A DNA stretch of 61,447 bases from Lentisphaeria bacterium. GTDB lineage: Bacteria > Verrucomicrobiota > Lentisphaeria > Victivallales > Victivallaceae. Shown piece by piece: positions 52,889 through 60,618 of the stretch. The stretch is from contig JAFTJQ010000008.1 of the NCBI GenBank assembly GCA_017456285.1, positions 1 through 61,447 of the forward strand, read 5' to 3'. The position numbers and the translations under genes are program-made. Within the stretch, counting starts at the first letter, position 1, and each line of letters begins with the position of its first letter. A model generated the notes under the pieces. It was not told the origin of the DNA and searched no databases. It saw only the letters and a program-made list of their open reading frames with translations.

Positions 52889-54358
52889 TTAACCGATTAA
52901 GGCTAAAGCCTTGTTAAGTCTTTTCAAGGCTTCCTCTTTGCCGAGTAATTCCATAATCTCACCGGGGCCTCCGGGGGTAACGGTTTTGCCGGAAACTGCA
53001 ATACGCACGCCCCACATCGGCTGACCGACTTTGATTTCATTTTGAGCAGCATAGTCCATAATCATCTGATTTAACTGCTCTGCTTGTCCGTCAAAAGTTG
53101 CCAATTTCTCAAATTCAGGGAGCAAATCGGTAATAACTTTTTTGGCAGTTTCGGGCGATGCCTTGCTTTTTTTGTGATTAAAAAGACTGGTATCGTATTC
53201 AGGTTGTTCAAGCAGGAAGTCAATCATTGACGGAATATCGGACAAAACTTCAGTTCGCTGTTGCAATAAATTTGCTAAACTCTGCCACTTTGATTCAAGT
53301 GCTGTTCCGTCGATTTGAGCAAAAGCTTTAGCCATTTTCGCAAAATCATCTGCCGACATCATTTTGATATACTCTGAATTCATCCAGCGGAGTTTGCCGT
53401 AATCAAAAATTGCCGCAGCCTTGTTAAGTCCGTTGGTATTGAATGCTTCGGTAAGTTCAGCTAAAGTGAAAATTTCCCGATCGCTTTTAGGTGACCAGCC
53501 GAGCAATGCAATGTAGTTGATAATCGCTTCAGGTAAATATCCCTCCTGTACCAAATTTTCAAAACTTACTGAGCCGTGGCGTTTAGAGAGTTTGGAGACA
53601 TTGCCCTCGGCATCTCTGCCCATAATCAAGGGTAAATGCACATATTCGGGAATATCCCAGCCGAATGCCTGATAGAGCAAATTATATTTCGGAGTTGAAG
53701 ACAAATACTCTGACCCTCTGACCACATGGGTGATATTCATCAAATGGTCGTCAACGACATTTGCAAAGTTATAAGTCGGCATGCCATCCTGCTTGAGCAG
53801 AATTTGGTCGTCAAGCACTTTGTTTTCAATGGCAACTTCACCGTAAACGAGGTCGTTAAAAGTGGTTGTTGAGCCGTCACGATTGATTTTCTGGCGAATA
53901 ACATAAGGGGTGTTTTTTGCCAGTTTTTCGGCGATTTCAGCTTCGCTCAAATTTGCACAATGTCCGGGACAACCCTCGATGAAAGTTTTTTCATCCTGTG
54001 AAACTTCTTCATCTTCATCGTGTTTCTCGCAGAAGCAATAGTAAGCAGCACCTTTTTTGACCAACTCAAGTGCGTAGTCTTTGTACAAGTGCTTGCGTTC
54101 ACTCTGGATATAAGGACCGTAATTCCCACCGACATCAGGCCCCTCATCGTGAATTAAATTTGCGGATTTCAAAGTTGCGTAAATTACCTCTACTGCATTT
54201 TCAACATAGCGGGCTTGGTCAGTATCTTCAATTCGGAGTACGAAATTGCCTTTTTGAGATTTTGCCAGCAAATAGGCGTACAGAGCGGTTCTTAAATTGC
54301 CGACGTGCATAAAACCGGTCGGACTCGGAGCGAAACGGGTTCTTACTTGTTTAGTCAT
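52889..54358 (-). CDS. gltX: Glutamyl-tRNA synthetase
   Basis: A 489-residue class I synthetase. The HIGH-type motif is FAPSPTGFMHVGNLRTALYAY near residues 8-28. The KMSKS-type motif is KLSKRHGS near 247. GlnS/GluRS blocks include VLRIEDTDQARYVENAV and HLPLIMGRDAEGNVSKLSKRH. The cysteine-rich YYCFCEKHDEDEE region could bind zinc. Whether it charges tRNA-Glu only or also tRNA-Gln depends on gatCAB elsewhere. Confidence 0.95.
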   Translation of the reverse strand: MTKQVRTRFAPSPTGFMHVGNLRTALYAYLLAKSQKGNFVLRIEDTDQARYVENAVEVIYATLKSANLIHDEGPDVGGNYGPYIQSERKHLYKDYALELVKKGAAYYCFCEKHDEDEEVSQDEKTFIEGCPGHCANLSEAEIAEKLAKNTPYVIRQKINRDGSTTTFNDLVYGEVAIENKVLDDQILLKQDGMPTYNFANVVDDHLMNITHVVRGSEYLSSTPKYNLLYQAFGWDIPEYVHLPLIMGRDAEGNVSKLSKRHGSVSFENLVQEGYLPEAIINYIALLGWSPKSDREIFTLAELTEAFNTNGLNKAAAIFDYGKLRWMNSEYIKMMSADDFAKMAKAFAQIDGTALESKWQSLANLLQQRTEVLSDIPSMIDFLLEQPEYDTSLFNHKKSKASPETAKKVITDLLPEFEKLATFDGQAEQLNQMIMDYAAQNEIKVGQPMWGVRIAVSGKTVTPGGPGEIMELLGKEEALKRLNKALALIG

Positions 54359-54396
54359 ATTTTTAGCCTTTCCATTAATTAAATATCATTTTCAAT

Positions 54397-54424
54397 AAGA
54401 TACACCAATTTTGCGATTTTACAA
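54397..54424 (-). promoter_or_regulatory. Predicted promoter of gltX
   Basis: Minus strand TTGTAA (54419-54424), 16 bp, TATCTT (54397-54402), about 39 bases upstream. Confidence 0.5.
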
Positions 54425-54476
54425 ATATCTTTGCAAAAAGTGTGCTGTTTTTTTGCAAGATTATATTGAAAATGAT

Positions 54477-54504
54477 TTGCTTTTTGCCGCAAGTGGAATT
54501 ATTT
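54477..54504 (+). promoter_or_regulatory. Predicted promoter of the ADP-ribosylglycohydrolase operon
   Basis: TTGCTT (54477-54482), 16 bp, TTATTT (54499-54504), 31 bases before the start. The -10 is weaker than most, as expected if the AraC regulator in the same operon activates it. Confidence 0.4.
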
Positions 54505-54535
54505 TATCGAAAATACATATTTTAGGAGATTTGTC

Positions 54536-55987
54536 ATGGATAAAACGCTGTTTCGTTCAAAAATTATTAATTGCTTTTTAGGTAAGGCGGCAGGAGGAAC
54601 TTTGGGAGCCCCGTATGAAGGGTTTGCTGGGCCTTTGAATTTAAGTTTTTATGACCCTGTGCCGACTGAAATGCTGCCGAATGATGACTTGGATTTGCAG
54701 ATTTTAACTGTATGCTATTTGAGTAAAATGAAAAAACCGGAAATCAATCGCAATCTATTCAAAGATATGTGGCTCAAGCATGTAACATTCTGCTTCGATG
54801 AGTACGGAGTGGCGTTGCGGAATATGGCTTCGGGGATAAATCCATCTCGTTCAGGAAGTTATGATAATTTTTTCGTCAATGGACTCGGTGCGGCGATTCG
54901 CAGTGAATTATGGGCGGCACTTGCCCCCGGAGATCCGCATTTGGCGGCACAATATGCCTATGAGGACGGTTGTATCGACCATGTCGGGGACGGGCTTTAT
55001 GCGGCACAATTTTTGGCTGCATTGGAGAGTGAGTGTTTTGTAAATAACAATATTTTTGAAGTTATTGAAGCAGGGGTGCGTGAAATTCCGCAAGATTGTG
55101 AGTTGGCAAAAGCGATTCGTGATACCCTTAATTGGTGCAGTGAATCCGATGATTACTTGGCAATCCGCAAGAAAATTATGCAGAAATACGGCAGTGATAA
55201 CTTTACTGACGTGATAATGAATATTCCTTTTGTGATTCTCGGACTTGTACTCGGCGGCGGCGACTTCGGTAAATCGGTTTGTATTGCCGTAAATTGCGGT
55301 GAAGATGCCGACTGTACCGGGGCAACTTTAGGTGCGATTTTGGGAATTTTGGGTGAAATTCCGTCCGAATGGCTTGACCCTATCGGGGATAAATGCGTTT
55401 TAAGTCCGCAAATTATCGATATTGAAGTTCCTGCAACCTTGCATGAATTGTGCGATATGATTTTGGAGTTGCGTGAGAGATTGCCTGAATTCACTGTCCC
55501 CGAAGAAAAAGTCAGCACCTATGAATACAAATTAAGTGCTAAATGCGGAATTTTCGCTCCGTGGTGTTTGGCTGATCCCGGAAAATTCAAGGTTGCTTTG
55601 CCTGAAAATTACGAGGAGAGGGTTTTTAATGGATTTTATAACTCAATTCCGTCCGAAATTGTACCGGCTAATAACCTCTATCTGATGGAATTTACCTTTG
55701 AACTGTTTGTCGATAAAGAAGTTGTGATTATGTTCAATACTCCTGCCCCGTCGCAGGTTTATTTGAATGGTGAATTTCTCTTCGGGCGTGACGGCGGCAG
55801 GATGACTCCGAGTTTTCACCGCTGTCCGATAAATCAATACAAAAAAATTAAACTTGCCAAAGGAGTTTATAAACTTTTGGCAGGGGTTGCTGCAAATTCT
55901 GATAAAAGCGATATTGAATGGGTTTTGGGAATAGGAAATGCGGCAGATAATTTGTGGTTAAGCGAGAAAGAGTGTAAGTTTTTTTAA
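54536..55987 (+). CDS. ADP-ribosylglycohydrolase-family protein with C-terminal beta domain
   Basis: A 483-residue protein. Residues 1-310 have ADP-ribosylglycohydrolase (PF03747) motifs: FLGKAAGGTLGAPYEG, the metal-binding PNDDLDLQILT, GDGLYAAQFLA and the late CGEDADCTGATLGAILG. An additional domain follows (about 330-483), beta-rich, with YLMEFTFELFVDKEVVIMFNTP and APSQVYLNGEFLFGRDGG, looking like a carbohydrate-binding-type sandwich. It heads a three-gene operon with NhaC and an AraC regulator. That context suggests catabolism of a glycoside- or ADP-ribose-like compound rather than removal of protein ADP-ribose. Confidence 0.75.
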   Translation: MDKTLFRSKIINCFLGKAAGGTLGAPYEGFAGPLNLSFYDPVPTEMLPNDDLDLQILTVCYLSKMKKPEINRNLFKDMWLKHVTFCFDEYGVALRNMASGINPSRSGSYDNFFVNGLGAAIRSELWAALAPGDPHLAAQYAYEDGCIDHVGDGLYAAQFLAALESECFVNNNIFEVIEAGVREIPQDCELAKAIRDTLNWCSESDDYLAIRKKIMQKYGSDNFTDVIMNIPFVILGLVLGGGDFGKSVCIAVNCGEDADCTGATLGAILGILGEIPSEWLDPIGDKCVLSPQIIDIEVPATLHELCDMILELRERLPEFTVPEEKVSTYEYKLSAKCGIFAPWCLADPGKFKVALPENYEERVFNGFYNSIPSEIVPANNLYLMEFTFELFVDKEVVIMFNTPAPSQVYLNGEFLFGRDGGRMTPSFHRCPINQYKKIKLAKGVYKLLAGVAANSDKSDIEWVLGIGNAADNLWLSEKECKFF

Positions 55988-56010
55988 TAAAATGTAAAAA
56001 GGATTGAAAA

Positions 56011-57336
56011 ATGTATGTAACGAAAACTCCGAAAAGTTCTTTTGCCGCCCTGATTCCATTTTTGGTATTCTTGGTATTTTATTTAGGTTTGTCGATTTGG
56101 GCAAAAGATTTTTATTGCGTGCCGATGCCGATTGCATTTATAGTCGCTTCGGCGGTGGCATTGTGGCAAAATAAACGTCAGAAACTTGCAGAAAAAGTGG
56201 AAATATATGCTCGTGGAATGGGAGAGAGCAACATAATGATTATGTGCTTAATTTTCGTTCTGGCAGGGGCTTTTGCCGCAGTCGCCAAAGGGGCAGGCTC
56301 GGTGGATGCGGCAGTTAGAATTTCTCGCCACTTGATTCCTGAAAGTCTGATTTTGCCCGAATTTTTCTTTATCGGCTGCTTTATTTCGCTGGCAATCGGA
56401 ACAAGTTGCGGAACTATTGCCGCTTTAACTCCGATTGCGGCAGGAATTACATCGGTGCTGAATATTCCGCCCGAATTAATGATCGGGGCAGTGATCGGCG
56501 GCGCAATGTTCGGCGATAATATGTCAATGATTTCTGATACCACAATTGCCGCAACCAGAACTCAAAATGTGGCAATGCGTGATAAATTTATTATGAATTT
56601 CAAAATGATTTTGCCGGCGGCATTGATTACTTTCGGACTCTACTTTTTTGCCGGGATGAATATTCAAGGCGGCGGAGAAGTGCCGTCAAGTTCATGGCTG
56701 GATTTAATTTTGATTGCCCCCTACATTCTGATTTTAGCAGGGGCTTTGCTGAATTTTAATGTGATGGCACTGCTTTTTGCCGGTACTTTGATGACGATGA
56801 TGATTGGCATATTTACCGGGAATCTGGAGTTCTGGAAAGGTTTGGCGATTGCGGGGGAGGGCGTGCTCGGAATGGCGGAAACCTTGATTGTGGCAATTTT
56901 GGCAGGTGGATTGCTGTGCATTATTAAATACAACGGCGGCATTAATTACTTGATGAGCAAAATAGAGAAAGCAATTTCGTCCAAATATGGCTGTGAATTC
57001 GGAATTATGCTTTTGGTCGGGGCAATTAATCTATTTACGGCGAATAATACCGTCGCAATCGTGATTGCAGGGCCGATTGCCAAAGAACTTGGGAATAAAT
57101 ACAAGTGTGATCCGAGAAGAATTGCCAGCATTCTTGACACTGCTTCATGTGTGGTACAGGGCTTAATTCCATACGGAGCACAGATATTAATTGCTATCGG
57201 AATTGCGCGTGGAGCCGGACTTAAAATTTCCTCGCTCTCGCTTATCGGAACGCTCTATTATCCGATGCTGTTGGGAGTATCGCTGATTTTGTCAATTGTA
57301 ATTGCCAAAGTGCTGTCTCGCCGCAAATCACGGTAA
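56011..57336 (+). CDS. nhaC: NhaC-type Na+/H+ antiporter-family transporter
   Basis: A 441-residue membrane protein with about 11-12 hydrophobic segments. The block GMGESNIMIMCLIFVLAGAFAAVAKGAGSVDAAVRI, then GTSCGTIAALTPIAAGI and GGAMFGDNMSMISDTTIAATRTQ, are NhaC-family signatures. The last holds the acidic residues tied to ion movement. It lies 23 bases after the glycohydrolase gene, so its role may be uptake of that operon's substrate with sodium rather than general pH control. Confidence 0.85.
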   Translation: MYVTKTPKSSFAALIPFLVFLVFYLGLSIWAKDFYCVPMPIAFIVASAVALWQNKRQKLAEKVEIYARGMGESNIMIMCLIFVLAGAFAAVAKGAGSVDAAVRISRHLIPESLILPEFFFIGCFISLAIGTSCGTIAALTPIAAGITSVLNIPPELMIGAVIGGAMFGDNMSMISDTTIAATRTQNVAMRDKFIMNFKMILPAALITFGLYFFAGMNIQGGGEVPSSSWLDLILIAPYILILAGALLNFNVMALLFAGTLMTMMIGIFTGNLEFWKGLAIAGEGVLGMAETLIVAILAGGLLCIIKYNGGINYLMSKIEKAISSKYGCEFGIMLLVGAINLFTANNTVAIVIAGPIAKELGNKYKCDPRRIASILDTASCVVQGLIPYGAQILIAIGIARGAGLKISSLSLIGTLYYPMLLGVSLILSIVIAKVLSRRKSR

Positions 57337-57372
57337 TTTAATATTGAACGGAATTATTTTAGGGATCACTGA

Positions 57373-58227
57373 ATGTCTGAAACTGAAAACTTTAATAAAC
57401 TCTCGGAATTATACAAAACCGAGTCAATTTATCGCCGTTATTCTGAAAAAAATTTGCGGTGTGGTATCGGCTTTATCAGTTTTCCTCCCGGGTACGGCAA
57501 CAAAATTGATGATATTCCTCACAATTACACCTTTGCTTATATTCTATCGGGCCAGACTTATGTGGTTGATGAGAACGGCAAAAAAAAGTTATTGAGGGCA
57601 GGAGATGTATTTCAACGCTATCCGGGGGTAATTCACTCTACGGAGATAGTTTCCACCCATAATTACTTGGAGATGTTTTTTTACTTGGATAAATCAATTT
57701 ACGAGATGATGCGTGATAATGAAATGCCTGCACTTTTGCAACGAACTTGGGAAGCAGGGGTGCATGCTGAATATCCGCAAATGGGCTTGGAGTTGAAAGA
57801 GCGTCTCCGCTATGCAACCTTGGATGAGATACATGTGATTATCGGTCAAATACTTGCAATGATTAATCAAATATACTTCAATGCTCGCAAAAATACTCTC
57901 AATCAGGGGCGATATATCAATAAAATTGAGGAGGCAATCCGCATAATTACCGATAATGCCAGAAGTGCAATCAATATTGCCCATGTAGCAGAAACTGTCG
58001 GGTTGGGCTTTGATACATTCCGAAAAGAGTTCAAAAAGTTTACCGGACAGTCGCCGAATGCATTTTTGATAAAAGCCAGAATTCATATCGCTTGCGAATT
58101 GTTGAAGCGAAAAGAGTATTCAATTAAAGAAATATCCGCAAAACTCGGCTACCCTGATCCATATTCATTTTCAAAGCAGTTTAAGCAAATTATGGGGGAG
58201 TCGCCGTCTGAATTTAATAAGCGTTAA
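57373..58227 (+). CDS. AraC-family transcriptional regulator
   Basis: A 284-residue regulator. Residues about 25-130 form a cupin-like sensor (IPHNYTFAYILSGQTYVVDE, then GDVFQRYPGVIHST). Residues about 185-284 hold two helix-turn-helix motifs (NIAHVAETVGLGFDTFRKEFKKFTGQSPNAF and SIKEISAKLGYPDPYSFSKQFKQIMGESPSEF). It is third in the operon with the glycohydrolase and NhaC genes, probably sensing their substrate. The effector is unknown. Confidence 0.9.
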   Translation: MSETENFNKLSELYKTESIYRRYSEKNLRCGIGFISFPPGYGNKIDDIPHNYTFAYILSGQTYVVDENGKKKLLRAGDVFQRYPGVIHSTEIVSTHNYLEMFFYLDKSIYEMMRDNEMPALLQRTWEAGVHAEYPQMGLELKERLRYATLDEIHVIIGQILAMINQIYFNARKNTLNQGRYINKIEEAIRIITDNARSAINIAHVAETVGLGFDTFRKEFKKFTGQSPNAFLIKARIHIACELLKRKEYSIKEISAKLGYPDPYSFSKQFKQIMGESPSEFNKR

Positions 58228-58245
58228 AATTTTAGATGATGGCGT

Positions 58246-58277
58246 AAAAAAAAGCTATTGCAGGTTCTTGCAATAGC
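58246..58277 (-). terminator. Intrinsic terminator after the PSP1 gene
   Basis: On the minus strand GCTATTGCA (58269-58277) pairs with TGCAATAGC (58254-58262), followed by eight T (58253-58246). It lies between convergent genes. Confidence 0.88.
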
Positions 58278-58296
58278 TTGATTTATAACTATTTAA

Positions 58297-59163
58297 CTAA
58301 TCTTCAAGTTTTTTTAATTCTTCCAGATTTTCTTCAAATTCGGGATTTTTCAGCTTTTTGTTTCGGTTGTTGAATTTAATTTCGCTGACCTGATAACGCT
58401 TGGTATTGCCTCCCTCGAATTGAATAGTTACGCTTTGAGTTAATAAGTTGCGGTCGGTAACTTTGCCCTTGCCGTCGGGGGTGGTACACAATTCACCGCG
58501 GCGAGGCATGGTTTTCTCCATTTCGATATAACCGTCATGCTCGTACTTGAGACAGCACTTCAATCTGCCGCAGACCCCGGAGATGTTGCTCGGAGTAAGC
58601 GATAAATCCTGCTCCTTTGCCATTTTGACATTGATTGAATCAAATGATTTCAGGAATTTACTGCAGCAAAGTTCCTGACCGCAGATAAAAATTCCGCCGT
58701 AAATAGCACTCTCATCACGAACTCCGATTTGGCGAAGTTCAATTCTGGTGCCGAGTGCTTTGGATAATTCTTTGACCAATTCTCGAAAGTCAACTCTGCC
58801 GTCAGCAGTAAATTGAATAGTTAACTGCTTGCCGTCCAAGGTGTAATGACCATTTAACAACTTCATTTCGAGTTTCAAATCATCGACGAATTTCTGGGCA
58901 GTGCGAATGGCACTTTTATTACGCATTTGATTTTCGCTGATACAACTTTTGTCGTGCATGTTGGCTTTGCGGATGCCCTCGCCGATTTCTTCAGAGAATT
59001 TGCTTTTGTCGTATTCCATGCCGACTCTGGTGATTACGCCGGAGTCCTGATAGAAGTTTTTGCGGAAAACGCAGGTATCATTTACTTTTAACTCCAAGGA
59101 GCTGTCAGCAAAAATATCGGTTTTCACGCCGTTATCAAGTTTCAATGTATAGACATATTTCAT
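58297..59163 (-). CDS. ricT: PSP1 / RicT-like protein
   Basis: A 288-residue protein with the PSP1 C-terminal domain. The core has QLTIQFTADGRVDFRELVKELSKAL and GTRIELRQIGVRDE. It is followed by the cysteines CGQELCCSKFLKSF and SGVCGRLKCCLKYE, which in RicT (YaaT) help hold an iron-sulfur cluster. In Bacillus RicT acts with RicA and RicF on RNase Y-dependent mRNA processing. No ricA/ricF homologues are nearby, so the role here is by family only. Confidence 0.8.
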   Translation of the reverse strand: MKYVYTLKLDNGVKTDIFADSSLELKVNDTCVFRKNFYQDSGVITRVGMEYDKSKFSEEIGEGIRKANMHDKSCISENQMRNKSAIRTAQKFVDDLKLEMKLLNGHYTLDGKQLTIQFTADGRVDFRELVKELSKALGTRIELRQIGVRDESAIYGGIFICGQELCCSKFLKSFDSINVKMAKEQDLSLTPSNISGVCGRLKCCLKYEHDGYIEMEKTMPRRGELCTTPDGKGKVTDRNLLTQSVTIQFEGGNTKRYQVSEIKFNNRNKKLKNPEFEENLEELKKLED

Positions 59164-59274
59164 AAAAAACCTATAATTTTCTCATTATTTTCATAAATTA
59201 ATTTGTTTTATTAAAATTCCGTTATATTATAATAACAGATAAAATAATTATTACAAGTCAGAAAGAGTGAAAAT

Positions 59275-59556
59275 ATGGAAAAACTTTTAATTAATGGCAT
59301 GGAATTTGATGCATACAGCGTCAAATTCCCGAAATCAACATTACTTTTTATCGGCGGTTCTAAAGGTGTCCTCGGATGCGGATATTTCAATATCGAGACC
59401 GCTGATAAGGTCGGCGAAGCGATTGCAGTGGTCACGGGAGTCAAAAATTTTGACGATATGCGTCAGGCGAAAGTTATTAAGTTAAGTGCCGCCGCAGCGG
59501 CATTGGGAATACAAATCGGTGACTCCGGAGAGGATGTTTTAGCAAAAATTTATTAA
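59275..59556 (+). CDS. DUF1805 (YunC-like) protein
   Basis: A 93-residue protein with the DUF1805/YunC signature KFPKSTLLFIGGSKGVLGCGYFN near 20-42 and GEAIAVVTGVKNFDDMRQAKVIKLS after it. These are small alpha/beta proteins without a settled role. An alanine-rich helix closes the chain. A T/A-rich stretch upstream shows TATATTAT (59222-59229) but only a weak -35. Confidence 0.75.
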   Translation: MEKLLINGMEFDAYSVKFPKSTLLFIGGSKGVLGCGYFNIETADKVGEAIAVVTGVKNFDDMRQAKVIKLSAAAAALGIQIGDSGEDVLAKIY

Positions 59557-59583
59557 AAAATTGAAAAAATCTGCTTTTTTTGA

Positions 59584-59611
59584 TTGAAAAATTAAAAGTT
59601 GGGGTTATAAT
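59584..59611 (+). promoter_or_regulatory. Predicted promoter of the 59652 gene
   Basis: TTGAAA (59584-59589), 16 bp, TATAAT (59606-59611), 41 bases before the ATG, a near-consensus match. Confidence 0.65.
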
Positions 59612-59651
59612 AAGTAAAGGAACACCAAAATTTACAAAATAAGGGGGTATT

Positions 59652-59978
59652 ATGAACGGATTATCTACATTGGAAGTTGTTTCAATAATCACAGTGGTGA
59701 GTTTGAGCTGGTTGATTATCATGCTCGGAGTCATTAAAATCTCACAGATGGCGATTTTGGTCAAAAAAATGGAGAAAAGCGTTGATATGAATTTGACGGG
59801 AATCGCTTCGCAGATGCAGAAGTTGCAGACAATTACTGCAGAATTATTGAAAGAACAACGCCGCACTTCCCGTTTGATTTCTGACTTGACCGATCTCAAA
59901 AAAGCAGAAATGACCGGAGAATACGAAATTGTCGAAACTCCGATTGTGAATGTCGCTAACGAAAATGTTGAACAATAA
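59652..59978 (+). CDS. Small single-span membrane protein with coiled coil
   Basis: A 108-residue protein. One transmembrane segment (VVSIITVVSLSWLIIMLGVIKI, about 9-30) is followed by a helical coiled-coil-like stretch to about 90 (MEKSVDMNLTGIASQMQKLQ, then LLKEQRRTSRLISDLTDLKK) and a short acidic tail. The shape recalls DUF948-type proteins, though I do not claim membership. The ATG follows AAGGGGGTATT. It precedes rubrerythrin by 42 bases and may share its transcript. Confidence 0.65.
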   Translation: MNGLSTLEVVSIITVVSLSWLIIMLGVIKISQMAILVKKMEKSVDMNLTGIASQMQKLQTITAELLKEQRRTSRLISDLTDLKKAEMTGEYEIVETPIVNVANENVEQ

Positions 59979-60020
59979 AACTTTCTAACCTAAAACACAT
60001 GTAAAACAGGAGAATTAATT

Positions 60021-60554
60021 ATGGAACTTAAAGGAAGTAAAACAGAAGCAAATTTGGCTTACGCTTTTGCCGGAGAATCACAGGCAAGAAACAAGTACAC
60101 CTACTTCGCAAGCAAGGCTAAAAAAGAGGGTTATGAGCAGATCGCCGCTATTTTTGAAGCAACTGCAAATAACGAAAAAGAACACGCCAAACTTTGGTTC
60201 AAGGCTTTGGGCGGTATCGGTGATACCATGGAGAACCTCGCTGCTGCTGCCGCAGGTGAGCATGAAGAGTGGACTCAGATGTATAAAGAATTTGCAGAAG
60301 TCGCTGCTGAAGAAGGCTTTAAAGAATTGGCTGCCCAGCTTGCCGGCGTTGCTAAAATCGAAAAACGCCACGAAGAGCGTTATTTGAAACTTCTTGAAAA
60401 CCTCAAAGAAGGTCAGGTTTTCGAGAAAACTGAAACCACCGTTTGGGAATGCCGTAATTGCGGTCATATCCATGTCGGAACCAATGCTCCGGAGATGTGT
60501 CCGGTTTGCAAGCACCCGAGAGCATATTTTGAAGTTCATACCGATAACTTCTAA
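60021..60554 (+). CDS. rbr: Rubrerythrin
   Basis: A 177-residue NADH-linked peroxidase of anaerobes. The diiron four-helix domain (1-140) has [16 protein letters not shown], the ExxH motif [11 protein letters not shown], and a later [12 protein letters not shown] ExxH helix. The C-terminal rubredoxin-like domain has CRNCG and CPVCKHP. It would remove the hydrogen peroxide made by the superoxide reductase. It is 53 kb from the PerR operon in this window, and a PerR site upstream was not identified. Confidence 0.96.
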   Translation: MELKGSKTEANLAYAFAGESQARNKYTYFASKAKKEGYEQIAAIFEATANNEKEHAKLWFKALGGIGDTMENLAAAAAGEHEEWTQMYKEFAEVAAEEGFKELAAQLAGVAKIEKRHEERYLKLLENLKEGQVFEKTETTVWECRNCGHIHVGTNAPEMCPVCKHPRAYFEVHTDNF

Positions 60555-60572
60555 TTTTTGAACTTTAACGAG

Positions 60573-60607
60573 CAGGATTAGCGTGAAAATGCTAATCCTG
60601 TTTTTTT
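60573..60607 (+). terminator. Intrinsic terminator after rubrerythrin
   Basis: CAGGATTAGC (60573-60582) pairs with GCTAATCCTG (60591-60600), followed by seven T. Confidence 0.92.
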
Positions 60608-60618
60608 ATGGATGTATG

